64,000 bases of DNA from CADEDH01 sp039201605 (GCA_039201605.1 JBCCRO010000025.1:1-64000), one strand, 5' to 3'. Positions 30,961 to 40,431 are shown, numbered from the stretch's first letter. The notes: generated by a model from the letters alone, not told the origin. Numbers and translations are program-made.

Positions 30961-33557
30961 GCGCCGTTCTCCGCTTGGTCCGCCGCGACCTGGTCCGTTC
31001 GGTCCGTCGTCAGGGTGTCGTGGTACTGCTGGTGGCGGTCGCCGTCGGTCTCGGGGTGTTCACGGCGGTGAGCGAGCGCTCGACCCGACTCACCGACCAG
31101 GACTCGTTTCGCCAGCAGTACGGCTCATCCGAGATCGGGATCGCCAATCCGGGCCGTGGGGCCGATGTCGACCGATTGGTGGCCGAGATCGAGTCCGCCG
31201 GTGGCGAGGTGATCCTCCGACGCCAGCTGACGGTCGATCGCCCACTTCCCGCCACCTATGTCGACACCGACCTCGGGTCGCCGTTGGCCGCCGACTACTT
31301 CGTCGGCATCGTCGGCCACCCGCCCCAGGCCGAAGGCGAGATCGCCATCGATGCCCAATGGGCTGATGATGCGGGTCTGACCGTCGGCAGTCGCCTTCCG
31401 ACGGTGTTGGGCAGCGAGGCGGAGGTGGTCGGCATCGTGACGCTGCCGAGCAGACACAGCAACCGGCTGGGGTTCGTGGTCCCCGGGTCCCTCGCCGGTC
31501 GAGGTCGGTCGATCGCCGAGCCGACCCCGGACGTCGCTATCGTCGACGGTCCCGTGGTGGGGGCCCAGATCGGGGTGTCAGGCCTGCCCGAGGACGAGGT
31601 AACCGACCTGGTGCTCGCCACGCTCGGAGAGCCCGGGGCAGACGTGGATGGGCGACCCAGCCCTCGCTGGCATGTCGAGGCATCGCCCGACAGCTCGACG
31701 AGCTACGCCTACAGCCCGTTCTACGACGACGGTCGACCGGCCCGGAACGGTTCGGTGGTGACGGCCGTCCTGCTGATCGAGGTCGGTCTCCTCTCAGCCG
31801 TGGCGTTCGCCATCTCCGCACGACGGCGTGTCGTCGACCTCGGGCGGCTGTCGGCCATCGGCGCCTCGCCCCGGGACCTCACCAGGCTGCTCGTGGCCGA
31901 GGCCGTCATCGTGTCCGCCGTCGGCGCCCTGGTCGGCGTGGGCGTGGCCCTGGTGTTGGCCTCAGCCTGGCCCGAGGGCGCGTTGACGTATGCGTCGTTC
32001 TTCGCCGGCGGGAGCCAGCTCCCCACCGATATCCAGGTCCACATCGACGATGTGGCGGGCCCCGTGGTTGCGGCACTGGTGATGGGGCTGGTGGCCTCCT
32101 GGGTCCCAGCTCGGCGGGCGGCGGCCCTCGATCCTGACGCTGCGTTGAGCGCCGCCCCCGATCGACGCCGCCCCGCGGCGGCCGCCGTCCGGGCGGCGGT
32201 CGCCGGCCTGATCGCAGCCCTGGTGGTGCTGACCGCCGCCGGCTACGCCGATGGCGCCGCCGGCGCCGGGCGACAGTGGTGGTCCGGTTCGGCCGGGCAC
32301 CTGGCGTTCGGAGGCATGCTGCTCTTGCTGGCGTCGGTGGCGGTCCTGGTGAGTGCCCTGGTCCACCGACTGGGCAGGGTCGGTTTCGATGGCGTGAGCG
32401 GTGTGCTTCGTCTGGCCATGCGCGACGCCGAGCGGCACCGGGTTCGGACCGTGGCCGCCGCCCTCTCGGTGGCCCTTCTCCTCGGCGCCGGCCTCTTCAT
32501 CTCCACCGCACTGCGTTTCGACAACGCCCAGCGGGGCCCGGATCGAACGGTGGCCGGGGCTCGAATCGTCGCTCTCGACCCTCCATTCGGCGACCCATCC
32601 TGGTTTGATCCCGCTGCCCCCACGGCCGATCGACCCGATCCCTCGACGTTGGCGGACGTGACCGTGATCGAGGTCGACGCCGTCGGTGCTGGTTACGGCG
32701 GCGGCCTGTGGGGGTGGCTGAATCCGGACCCGGATACCTCCAGTACGGAGGTCGGTACCGTGTTCAACGCCTGGGTGGTCGACGACCGGCTGGCCGAGCT
32801 GCTCGACCTCGGGCCCGACGCGCTCGGTGCCCTGGCTCGACCGGGCACGGTGCTCGTCTCACGGGACGTGGCTCCCGAGGGTGCCGCCCGGATCGGCGTC
32901 CTCGACATTGTCGGCCGGGGGCCGGAGACCGCCATGGTCGATCCATGGCCGGTGGAGGTCGTGCATCATGACGGCGTCGGCCCTGTCACCCTGGTCGGGG
33001 CGGAGACCGCGGCATCGTGGGGGCTGGAGCCGCAGACCGTGGCCGCCGTCACCGCCGCCGAGGGTTTCACCGACGCCGATGTCGCCGCCCTCGACCTGCT
33101 CGGCATCGTCGTCGCCGCCGACAGCGCCGAGGAGGGCGGCAGCGGATGGCGGAGCGACGTGGTGATCCTGGCCATCGTCGGCACCGTCGTCCTGGCGATC
33201 TACCGGGTCGTGGTCGGGCTGGTCGGGGTGGAGATCGGGGCGACGATTTCCACCATGCTGGCCGTGGGCGGGCGGCCGGGCCTTCGGGCCCGGCTCCTGG
33301 CCGCCACCGGTTTCATCCATCTGAGCCTGGCCGTCGCCATCGCCGTGCCACTGGGCCTGCTGATCACGGTCCTCGCCCTGGCGGCCGGTGAGTATCCCGA
33401 TGTCGGGATTCTCCGGGCCCTGGCTCGCACCGTGCCCGACATCCGGCTGCCTTGGCTCTACCTGGTCGGCGCCGCCACGCTGCCGGTGGCGGCGGCAACA
33501 GTCGTGGCCGCCACCACCGGCGTTGCGAGGCCTGCGGTCTCCCGACGGGCCGCCTGA
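30957..33557 (+). CDS. FtsX-like ABC permease, ten-helix type
   Basis: The 866-residue protein begins with a membrane helix (residues 18-38), then a large extracytoplasmic domain (about 40-260). An FtsX core of three helices (about 270-410) follows, then a helix cluster, a second extracytoplasmic domain (about 510-730), and a final FtsX-type core (about 735-860). This duplicated layout is typical of actinobacterial FtsX/MacB-like permeases of about 850 residues. With the ATPase it probably exports a peptide, lipid or drug, under PadR control. The substrate is unknown. Confidence 0.85.
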   Translation: MSAVLRLVRRDLVRSVRRQGVVVLLVAVAVGLGVFTAVSERSTRLTDQDSFRQQYGSSEIGIANPGRGADVDRLVAEIESAGGEVILRRQLTVDRPLPATYVDTDLGSPLAADYFVGIVGHPPQAEGEIAIDAQWADDAGLTVGSRLPTVLGSEAEVVGIVTLPSRHSNRLGFVVPGSLAGRGRSIAEPTPDVAIVDGPVVGAQIGVSGLPEDEVTDLVLATLGEPGADVDGRPSPRWHVEASPDSSTSYAYSPFYDDGRPARNGSVVTAVLLIEVGLLSAVAFAISARRRVVDLGRLSAIGASPRDLTRLLVAEAVIVSAVGALVGVGVALVLASAWPEGALTYASFFAGGSQLPTDIQVHIDDVAGPVVAALVMGLVASWVPARRAAALDPDAALSAAPDRRRPAAAAVRAAVAGLIAALVVLTAAGYADGAAGAGRQWWSGSAGHLAFGGMLLLLASVAVLVSALVHRLGRVGFDGVSGVLRLAMRDAERHRVRTVAAALSVALLLGAGLFISTALRFDNAQRGPDRTVAGARIVALDPPFGDPSWFDPAAPTADRPDPSTLADVTVIEVDAVGAGYGGGLWGWLNPDPDTSSTEVGTVFNAWVVDDRLAELLDLGPDALGALARPGTVLVSRDVAPEGAARIGVLDIVGRGPETAMVDPWPVEVVHHDGVGPVTLVGAETAASWGLEPQTVAAVTAAEGFTDADVAALDLLGIVVAADSAEEGGSGWRSDVVILAIVGTVVLAIYRVVVGLVGVEIGATISTMLAVGGRPGLRARLLAATGFIHLSLAVAIAVPLGLLITVLALAAGEYPDVGILRALARTVPDIRLPWLYLVGAATLPVAAATVVAATTGVARPAVSRRAA

Positions 33558-33600
33558 AACTGCGGGCCAATCGACCGACAGTGGTCGGCCCGATCACGCC

Positions 33601-33606
33601 TAGGGT
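33601..33606 (+). promoter_or_regulatory. -10 element for leaderless dehydratase mRNA
   Basis: TAGGGT ends seven bases before GTG 33613. There is no ribosome binding site, so the message is probably leaderless. Confidence 0.5.
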
Positions 33607-33612
33607 GAGCCA

Positions 33613-34599
33613 GTGCTCACGCCCGACGACGTCGCCGCCGCTGCGGCCCGCATCGAGACCCACGTCCGCCGCACGCCGTTGGAGGTGTCCGGGCCGATGA
33701 GTGAGCGGACCGGGGCGGCCGTCGCCATCAAGGCCGAGCACACCCAGCACACCGGCAGCTTCAAGCTCCGGGGCGCCCTCAACACGATCCTGTCGCTCAC
33801 CGGGTCGGAACGGGCGGCCGGGGTGGTCACCGCCTCGTCGGGCAATCACGGGATCGCCACCGCGACCGCCGCCCGCATCGCCGACTGCGCCTGCACCGTC
33901 TACCTCCCGACCGGCGCATCGCCGGCCAAGGTCGCCGCCATCGCCCGGCTCGGGGCGACCATCGAGACCGTCGACAGCACCGACGCCTTCCACGCCGAGG
34001 TGGCGGCCCGGGACACGGCCAGGGCCACCGGCCGGACCTACGTGTCGCCCTACAACGATCCCCGGGTGATGGCCGGGCAGGGCACGGTCGGCCTCGAACT
34101 CGCCGCCCAGTTCGCCGACATCGGGTGGGACGGAGCCGACGCCGTGGTGGTGGCCGTCGGTGGCGGTGGCCTCGTGTCCGGTGTCGCCACCTGGCTGGCG
34201 GCGACGCATCCCGACACCGTCATCGTCGGTGCCTCCCCGGCAAACGACTGCGCGATGCTCCACTCCGTGGCCGCGGGCGACGTCGATGCCTGGCCCGCCG
34301 CCCCCACGTTCTCCGACGGCACGGCCGGTGGGCTCGAGCCCGGCGCCGCCACCTTGGACCTGTGCCGGCGGCTGGTGGGGGAGTGGACCACCGTCACCGA
34401 GACCGAGATCGCCACCGCCGTCACCGCCATGATCGACGACCACCACCAGCTGGTGGAAGGGGCGGCCGGCGTGGCGTTGGCCGCCGCCACCGCCTACGGC
34501 ATCGCCAACCCGGGCCGTCGGGTGGTCGCCATCACCTGTGGAGCCAACGTGTCCTCGACGGCCCTGGCCGCAATGCTGGCGACGGCCGGCACCGCCTAG
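33613..34599 (+). CDS. Threonine/serine dehydratase, PLP-dependent
   Basis: The 328-residue fold-type II PLP enzyme binds the cofactor through Lys51 in GSFKLRGA. It has the SSGNHG loop (75-80) that holds the substrate carboxylate and a glycine loop VAVGGGGLVSGV that holds the PLP phosphate. It lacks the C-terminal ACT-like regulatory domain of biosynthetic IlvA, so it is of the catabolic or short type (threonine/serine deaminase or serine racemase-like). A cysteine (TCGANVS) stands near the PLP nitrogen position, where serine or cysteine is usual. Confidence 0.87.
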   Translation: MLTPDDVAAAAARIETHVRRTPLEVSGPMSERTGAAVAIKAEHTQHTGSFKLRGALNTILSLTGSERAAGVVTASSGNHGIATATAARIADCACTVYLPTGASPAKVAAIARLGATIETVDSTDAFHAEVAARDTARATGRTYVSPYNDPRVMAGQGTVGLELAAQFADIGWDGADAVVVAVGGGGLVSGVATWLAATHPDTVIVGASPANDCAMLHSVAAGDVDAWPAAPTFSDGTAGGLEPGAATLDLCRRLVGEWTTVTETEIATAVTAMIDDHHQLVEGAAGVALAAATAYGIANPGRRVVAITCGANVSSTALAAMLATAGTA

Positions 34600-34666
34600 G
34601 TACCCCGGGCACCCGGCGGGCGCCACCACCGCAGCGCCGAGCGGCGCCACGCTCGGCCCGGAAGGC

Positions 34667-35656
34667 CTAGAAGCTGAGCGACACCTTCACCGCATCGTCG
34701 ACGCCGGGGTCGTTGGCCAGGGCGAAGGCCTCGTCGATGTCCTCGACCGGGAGGATGTGGCTGACCACCTGGGACACATCGATCTCCCCCCGGACGATGA
34801 GGTCGGTGGCGGCCTGGAACGAGGCCAGCCCCGGTTCCTCCTGGGCGCCGTAGGCCGACCAGGCGGACAGCCGCTTGCGGAAGAAGCCGCGGAAGTCGAT
34901 CGGCACCGGCTCCTCCGAGTCGGGCAGGCCGAACCACAGCATCGTCCCGTCGGGCCGGGCGAGCTCCACGCTCTGCAGCAGCGTCTCCCGCCGGCCAACG
35001 GCCTCGACGACATGGTCGGCACCCCGGCCGCCGGTGTGGTCGAGCACGGCCTGACGGAGGTCACCGCCCCGGTTGAGCACCGCCACATCAGCCCCCATCG
35101 CCCTCGACAGTTCGAGGCGGCGGGGGACCAGGTCGGCGGTGATGACGGCGGCGGCCCCGGCCCGCCGGAGAAGGTGGGCGAAGAACAACCCGGCCGAGCC
35201 CTGTCCGAGAACGGCCACCGTCTTCCCAACCACGTCCACCGGGTTCTTGCGCAGAGCGAAGATCACGGTGCCCAACTGCTGGGCCATCAGCAGCTGCTCG
35301 TCGGGCAGCTCTGTGCGGGGCAGCGGGAGGCAGTACCGGGCCGGGATCGTCTGGAACTCGTTGAAACAGGCCCCGATCATGGCGTTGGGGGCGGTGAGGA
35401 CCAGGTCGCCGTCGGCGAAGCCTGGCGCGTGCGAGACCACCACCTCGCCGATGCCCTCGTGCCCGGGGAAGCCGTGGGCGCAGGGGAGCGGGGGCACGTC
35501 GACGCCGTGGCACACCACGTGCAGGTCGCTGCCGCAGATCGAGGCGAACGAGGTGCGTACCACCAGGTCGCCGTCGGTCGGCGGGCGCACCGAGGTCTCC
35601 TCACACACCATGTGGTTGACCCCGACCATCCGCCCGGCTCGCATCGACTCGGTCAT
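34667..35656 (-). CDS. Zinc-type alcohol dehydrogenase (MDR family)
   Basis: The 329-residue protein has an N-terminal GroES-like domain with ICGSDLH (catalytic-zinc Cys) and FPGHEGIGEVV (zinc His and Glu), and a Rossmann domain with GQGSAGLFFAHLLRRAGA. The lobe with four cysteines that holds structural zinc is missing; after GDLVLTAPNAMIG only one cysteine follows. It probably oxidises an alcohol with NAD(P)+. I start at ATG 35656, which has GGAGGAG just upstream; ATG 35680 and 35644 are alternatives. The gene is divergent from the unknown gene at 35803. Confidence 0.8.
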   Translation of the reverse strand: MTESMRAGRMVGVNHMVCEETSVRPPTDGDLVVRTSFASICGSDLHVVCHGVDVPPLPCAHGFPGHEGIGEVVVSHAPGFADGDLVLTAPNAMIGACFNEFQTIPARYCLPLPRTELPDEQLLMAQQLGTVIFALRKNPVDVVGKTVAVLGQGSAGLFFAHLLRRAGAAAVITADLVPRRLELSRAMGADVAVLNRGGDLRQAVLDHTGGRGADHVVEAVGRRETLLQSVELARPDGTMLWFGLPDSEEPVPIDFRGFFRKRLSAWSAYGAQEEPGLASFQAATDLIVRGEIDVSQVVSHILPVEDIDEAFALANDPGVDDAVKVSLSF

Positions 35657-35802
35657 CGGCTCCTCCACGATCTGATGCACATCATCTTGTCACCGTTGCC
35701 ATACCGATACGGTCTGATAGTACGGATTGCTGAATTCCCACCACCCTGTTGCCGATGGAGCCGGGACCTGGCGTACGGGTTGGTTGAGATCGAGGGTGAA
35801 TC

Positions 35803-36372
35803 GTGCGGTTGCTACCGGTACTGAAATCCACGGATTGGCAGGGACCCCAATCAGGAGCGCGCGTCCACTGGTGGTTGGGTACGGCCCAGGAGCCCGTCGC
35901 CTACGTGACCTACGCCTGGGAGAGCTTCGAGGGCCTCGTCTATGTCACCCAGACCGAGGGCGGCGGTATCGGCGAAGAACTCAACGAGATCGTCGGCCGG
36001 GCCTTCGAGAACCTGGGGGAGATCTCCAGCACCTTCGAGATCGTCGAGGCCGACGGCTCCAAGCTGCTGGTCATGGCGGGTCAGCCCTTCGCCGCCGAGC
36101 GGGTGCTCGTGCAGCAGCACATGCGCGAGGTCCACGAGGCCCTGGGGGCCGAGCGGATCGTGGTTTCGGTGGCCAAGCGGGGCCAGCTTCTGGCCGGTGC
36201 CTACGACGGTTCGGCCCAGGCCCGGGCCACGCTGGTCAACCTCCACCGCGAGGCGTTCGTCACCGGCGGCGATGATCGGGTGACCGACCGCCTGATCATG
36301 GTCGACGACGGCGCCGTCATCGACTCCCTCGCCATCAGCGCCGACGGCGCCGTGCGCGGCTGGCTCAACTAG
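35803..36372 (+). CDS. Hypothetical protein, 189 aa
   Basis: This soluble alpha/beta protein of unknown family has strong codon bias over the whole frame. It contains tryptophan-rich segments near the start (STDWQGP, VHWWLG) and a helix with ELNEIVGRAFENLGEIS. A later region (QHMREVHEALGAERIVVSVAK) is also well ordered. No signal peptide, membrane helix or catalytic motif was recognised. It begins at GTG 35803 and is transcribed away from the alcohol dehydrogenase gene. Confidence 0.7.
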   Translation: MRLLPVLKSTDWQGPQSGARVHWWLGTAQEPVAYVTYAWESFEGLVYVTQTEGGGIGEELNEIVGRAFENLGEISSTFEIVEADGSKLLVMAGQPFAAERVLVQQHMREVHEALGAERIVVSVAKRGQLLAGAYDGSAQARATLVNLHREAFVTGGDDRVTDRLIMVDDGAVIDSLAISADGAVRGWLN

Positions 36373-36445
36373 CCCGGCCGCCCGTGCGCCGCGCCGACGA
36401 GCGGTCGGCGGGCCCCGACGACCTGCGACGGCACGGATCGTCCGG

Positions 36446-37537
36446 CTACCGCCGGTGCCTGCGGCTCTTCGGCAACCGCATCGTGACCTTGGTGCCCTTG
36501 TTCGTCGCCGTGCCGATGATCAGCCCGTACTCCGGGCCGAATGTCGAGCGCAGGCGGGCGTCGACGGCCAGGATCCCGACATGGGTCGTGGTGTCGGTGC
36601 CGGCCAGGGCCCGGCGCAGCAGCTCGGGGTCGACGCCGACACCGTCGTCCTCGACGGTGATGTTCACCTCGGGTCCGGCGTCGTCGGCGATGATCCACAG
36701 CGAGCCCCGCCCCGATTTGGCCTCCAACCCGTGGCCGATGGCGTTCTCGACCAGGGTCTGGATCGACAGCACGGGGACGCTCACCGGCAGCGCCTCCGGG
36801 GCGATGTTGAGCAACACGTCGAAGCGGTCGCCGAAGCGGACCTGGGCCAGTTCGAGATACAGCTCGACCAGCCGCAGCTCCTCGCTGACCGTGGTGAGGT
36901 CGGTCTGGTCCCGGAAACTGGCCCGCAGGAACTCGGCGAACTTGGCCACCGCCGAGCGGGCCCGGGCCGGGTCGGTGTTGATCAGGCCGGCGATGGCGGT
37001 GAGCGAGTTGTGGAGGAAGTGGGGCGAGAGCTGGGCCCGCAACGCCTGCAGCTCGGCCTCGGCCGCCCGGGCCCTCGACTGCTCGACCTCGGCCAGCTGC
37101 AGCTGGTAGCCGACCAGCTCGGCCAGCTCACCCAGAGCCCGCATGTTGAGCCCGGCCTCGCCGGCCATGGCGTGGATCGTCCCGATCGGCACCCCGTCGG
37201 AGGACAGCACCGCCACCGCCACCTCCTCGGACTGCCCCGGAGGCAGCGACATCGAGTAGAGCGTCGGTTTCGGCCCCCGCCGCCGCTCGAGGACCAGGGC
37301 GGCGTGCTGCTCGACCTGGGCCTGCCACGGCGGGCTGTGTCCGACCTCGGCCAGCACCGTCTGCTCGGAGGTGACGGCGACGGCCCGGCACTCCAACAGC
37401 GTCTGGGTGGAGCGGGCGATGCGCAGCGCCGCCTCCTCGTCGAGGCCGTGACGAAGCCCGGCGCTCAGGCCGTTCAAGGTGCCGAGGGTCTCGGCCAGGT
37501 CGTCGATGTTGGTCCGCCGCCGAACCCGGCGCCTCAC
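36446..37537 (-). CDS. LytS/YehU-type sensor histidine kinase, cytosolic
   Basis: The 363-residue kinase belongs to the LytS family: the phosphoacceptor box is AQLSPHFLHNSLTAIAGL with His173, followed by the ATPase domain N-box (VENAIGHGL) and G-box (EDDGVGVD, then NKGTKVTM). The N-terminal 150 residues form a GAF-like sensor without membrane helices, unusual for the family, whose members are often membrane-bound. Its GTG start overlaps the symporter stop. It is the last gene of a four-gene overlapping minus-strand set with a LytTR regulator, so the pair forms a two-component system that probably senses the transported solute or its cytosolic product. Confidence 0.87.
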   Translation of the reverse strand: MRRRVRRRTNIDDLAETLGTLNGLSAGLRHGLDEEAALRIARSTQTLLECRAVAVTSEQTVLAEVGHSPPWQAQVEQHAALVLERRRGPKPTLYSMSLPPGQSEEVAVAVLSSDGVPIGTIHAMAGEAGLNMRALGELAELVGYQLQLAEVEQSRARAAEAELQALRAQLSPHFLHNSLTAIAGLINTDPARARSAVAKFAEFLRASFRDQTDLTTVSEELRLVELYLELAQVRFGDRFDVLLNIAPEALPVSVPVLSIQTLVENAIGHGLEAKSGRGSLWIIADDAGPEVNITVEDDGVGVDPELLRRALAGTDTTTHVGILAVDARLRSTFGPEYGLIIGTATNKGTKVTMRLPKSRRHRR

Positions 37538-39246
37538 GACGCCGCCTCCGGGTTGTCCCGTCGTTCCGGCAGGTGCATCAGGGCGAACTTGTGTCCGATC
37601 TGACTCACCTTCTCGTCATCGGTCATCGACACCACGATGCCGACGGCGAAGGCAAGCGGCACACTCCAGGCGGCGGGCGTCGACAGGATGGCCAGCGGCC
37701 AGCCCGAATCGACCAGGCCGACGATGGTGGCGGTGACGGCCAGCGTCGTCGTGGTTCCCCCGATGACGACGGTGGCCACCGCTCCCCGGCGGGTGAAGCC
37801 GGTCCACCAGATGCCGAGCACCAGCAGGGGGCCGATCGAGGAGGCGGCGATCGAGGTGGACCAGCCGATCAGCACGTTGATGTCCACCCCCTCCACCGCC
37901 AGCCCGGCGGCGATGGCCAAGGCCGCGGCCGCCCACACCGACAGGCGGAACTGCGGCACCCCGGCGGCGAGGATGTCGTGGCTGAGGGCGCCGGCCATGG
38001 CGATCAGGAGGCCGGCCGCCGTCGACAGGAAGGCGGCGGCCGCCCCGGCCGAGACCACGGCCTCCAGCAGCTCGCCCCGCAGGCCGTCGGCCAGGCGTTG
38101 TCCGACGACGATGGTGGTCGAGTCGGTGTTGCCGTTGCCCAGCACGTCGGGTGCGAGCTGGCGGGCCGAGCCGCCGATGAGGGGCAGCATGGCGTAGTAC
38201 GGGGCCAGCAGGCACAGCACCCAGACGTTGGTGCGGCGGGCCTCGCGGCCCGTCGGGTTGGTGTAGAACCGCACGACGATGTGGGGGAGCGAGATGATGC
38301 CGAACATGTTGGCCAGGACCACGGCATAGCTGAAGTAGAGGGGATGCCCACCGCCCAGGCTCTTGGCCCCGAGCGGGGCCGCCCACTCCTCGCCGGTGAG
38401 GCGATCGATACCCTCCTCGTGCGGGGCCGGGGTGCCTTCGGTCCAGGTGAGGGTGGAGCCGGCGCCGATCGTGTGGAGGCCGGCGGACAGTGAAAGGGAG
38501 CCGTCGACCTCGTCGCCGTTGACGACCCCTCGGGCCTCCACGGTGGCCGCCGTCACCAGCTCGATATCGACCTCGGTCGGGTAGGACACCTCGATGTCGT
38601 CGAGGAACACCGGTGGCTCCGGACCGTTCAGCGGCTCCCGCTCGCCGCCGGTCCACTGGGCCGACAGCAGGATGAAGGGGACGACCACCCCGAGCACGAT
38701 GAAGAAGAACTGGAAGCCCTGGACGAACGTGATGCCCCGCATCCCGCCGGCGCTCAGGTTGATCGCCACCAGCACCCCGACCACCACCACCCCCACCCAG
38801 TAGGGGGCCCCGGTCAGCTCCCGGGCCACCACCCCAGCCCCCTTCAGCTGGGCCAGGAGGAAGAAGCCGCTGGCCACGATCACCGCCGTCGCCACCAGCG
38901 GACGCAGCTGGGGGGCGTCGAGCCGGCCCTCGACGAACTCGGGGATGGTGTACGAACCGAAGCGTCGGACCGGGGCGGCGATGAACAGCGACAGCAACAG
39001 GAAGCCGATCGTCCACCCGACGAGGGTCCACAGCATGTCGACCCCGAATACGAGCACCAGGGCCGGCACCCCGAGGTAGCTGGCGGCCGACATCGTCTCG
39101 CCGCAGACGGCGAAGGCGTTCCACACCGGGTTGACCGAGCGGGAGGCGACGAAGAAGTTCGACGTGGTGCGGGCGTAGCGGAGGCTGGCGGTGCCGAGGA
39201 TGATCGTGATGGCGACGACCAGGAGGACGGCCGTGGTTGCGATCAT
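37534..39246 (-). CDS. Sodium:solute symporter (SSS family), large subunit
   Basis: The 570-residue membrane protein is of the SSS family (PutP/ActP relatives). It begins with a membrane helix followed by SRSVNPVWNAFAVCGETMSAASYLG, the sodium-site helix, and contains the later conserved stretch VSAGAAAAFLSTAAGLLIAMAGALSHDI. About 110 hydrophilic residues (roughly 190-300) interrupt the usual helix set and should face outside. It probably takes up a small carboxylate with sodium. It overlaps the small membrane protein gene upstream and the kinase gene downstream (ATGA-type), and is co-expressed with its two-component system. Confidence 0.88.
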   Translation of the reverse strand: MIATTAVLLVVAITIILGTASLRYARTTSNFFVASRSVNPVWNAFAVCGETMSAASYLGVPALVLVFGVDMLWTLVGWTIGFLLLSLFIAAPVRRFGSYTIPEFVEGRLDAPQLRPLVATAVIVASGFFLLAQLKGAGVVARELTGAPYWVGVVVVGVLVAINLSAGGMRGITFVQGFQFFFIVLGVVVPFILLSAQWTGGEREPLNGPEPPVFLDDIEVSYPTEVDIELVTAATVEARGVVNGDEVDGSLSLSAGLHTIGAGSTLTWTEGTPAPHEEGIDRLTGEEWAAPLGAKSLGGGHPLYFSYAVVLANMFGIISLPHIVVRFYTNPTGREARRTNVWVLCLLAPYYAMLPLIGGSARQLAPDVLGNGNTDSTTIVVGQRLADGLRGELLEAVVSAGAAAAFLSTAAGLLIAMAGALSHDILAAGVPQFRLSVWAAAALAIAAGLAVEGVDINVLIGWSTSIAASSIGPLLVLGIWWTGFTRRGAVATVVIGGTTTTLAVTATIVGLVDSGWPLAILSTPAAWSVPLAFAVGIVVSMTDDEKVSQIGHKFALMHLPERRDNPEAAS

Positions 39247-39629
39247 CTCTTGTGGCGAGCGGCCGCCCACCGCTCCTCGATACGCCCGGCCAGGACGCCG
39301 TGGAGCACGGCCACGGCCACGATGGCGAACAGCCCGACCGGCCCCAGCAGCAGCCACGGCAGCGGCAGCGGACCGATCGGGGTGATGTCGGCCATCGAGG
39401 GCAGGAAGCGGAACAGCAGGGGCAGGGTGAACACCGGCACCGCGACGACGGCCAGCAACCCGAGCGACAGCCGGCGCTGGGCCTGCAGCAGGTCCAACAC
39501 CTCGTCGGTCTCGGTGGTGTAGCCGCGGACGTGTCCGCCGAACACCCGAGCCCGGTCCTGGCGGCGGGCGGCCGCCGTCCTCGGGTGCATCACGATCTTG
39601 CGGCCGTTGGAGGGCTGGTCACTGTCCAC
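39243..39629 (-). CDS. Small membrane subunit of the symporter
   Basis: The 128-residue protein has a basic N-terminus and two membrane helices (about residues 55-77 and 87-112), then a charged tail. Position directly before a large SSS symporter, with a four-base overlap, matches the known pairing of SSS symporters with small two-helix subunits (YjcH/DUF485 or DUF4212 type); I cannot decide which family from sequence alone. The start at 39629 overlaps the regulator gene by eleven bases; the inner ATG (MHPRTAAARR) at 39590 is an alternative. Confidence 0.7.
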   Translation of the reverse strand: MDSDQPSNGRKIVMHPRTAAARRQDRARVFGGHVRGYTTETDEVLDLLQAQRRLSLGLLAVVAVPVFTLPLLFRFLPSMADITPIGPLPLPWLLLGPVGLFAIVAVAVLHGVLAGRIEERWAAARHKR

Positions 39630-40344
39630 GGGCGAAGTACTCCTCCAGCAGCCTGGTGTAGCGGCGACTCACCGGCAGCTCCCGGTCGAGGATCATGACC
39701 GATCGGGAGCCGGCGTTGCTCCGCACCGAGGCCATGCTGGCAGCCCGCACAAGGTAGCTGCGGTGAATGCGGAGGAACCCGTTGGCCGACCAGGCGGCGG
39801 TGAGCGACGAGATCGACTCGCGCACCAGGTGGGATTCGCCGTCCTCGGTCCACAACCGCACCAGGTCGCCGGCCGCTTCGACGACCACCACGTCGTCCCG
39901 GTTGATCGTGTACGTCTTGCGGCCCACCCGACAGGTGAGGGTGGCAAAGGTGTCGGTGGCGCCGTCGGCCCCGACCTGCAGCCGCTGCACCCGGCGGATC
40001 GTCTGGTCGAGGCGGGCCTCGTCGACCGGCTTCACCAGGTAGTCGACGGCCTCCAGGTCGAACGCGTCCACCGCGTACCGGTCGAAAGCGGTCACGAACA
40101 CCACGGCGGGCGGGTTCTTGTAGTTGCGGAGCAGGCTGACCAGCTCGACGCCGCTCAGGCCCGGCATCTGCACGTCGAGGAACAGGGCGTCCACGTCGGT
40201 GCGGGAGCCGAGGAGCTTGAGCGCCTGGGTGCCGCTCTGAGCCTTGATGACCTCTCGGATGCCCTCCGCCTGGTCGAGCAGCCAGGCGAGGTCGCTGAGT
40301 GCATGATCCTCGTCGTCGACCGCGAGCACCACGAGTTCGCGCAT
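39619..40344 (-). CDS. LytTR-family response regulator
   Basis: The 241-residue regulator has a receiver domain (acidic VDDED at 9-13, phosphoacceptor Asp57 in ALFLDVQMPG, VTAFD, and conserved Lys in LVKPVD). A LytTR DNA-binding domain follows (about 140-238; GFLRIHRSYLVR, VSRRYTRLL). LytTR proteins bind direct repeats near promoters. ATG 40344 has a strong GGGGGAG site seven bases upstream. As first gene of the overlapping set with symporter and kinase, and divergent from a TRAP importer, it probably controls one or both. Confidence 0.9.
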   Translation of the reverse strand: MRELVVLAVDDEDHALSDLAWLLDQAEGIREVIKAQSGTQALKLLGSRTDVDALFLDVQMPGLSGVELVSLLRNYKNPPAVVFVTAFDRYAVDAFDLEAVDYLVKPVDEARLDQTIRRVQRLQVGADGATDTFATLTCRVGRKTYTINRDDVVVVEAAGDLVRLWTEDGESHLVRESISSLTAAWSANGFLRIHRSYLVRAASMASVRSNAGSRSVMILDRELPVSRRYTRLLEEYFARGQ

Positions 40345-40397
40345 GTCTCCCCCTTGCGAAATCACGATGACAGCACCCTTACGGCGGGGCAAGGATC

Positions 40398-40431
40398 TAC
40401 CGCTTAGCGGTACCCCTAAGCCACTAAGCGG
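40398..40431. promoter_or_regulatory. Cluster of CTAAGC sites between regulator and TRAP genes
   Basis: A perfect 15-base palindrome (TACCGCT, central T, AGCGGTA) spans 40398-40412. It is followed by two direct copies of CTAAGC at 40416-40421 and 40424-40429, the second extended to CTAAGCGG. The palindrome holds the same word inverted (GCTTAG at 40403-40408). This AT-richer patch is the best candidate for a binding site of the LytTR regulator. Confidence 0.55.
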
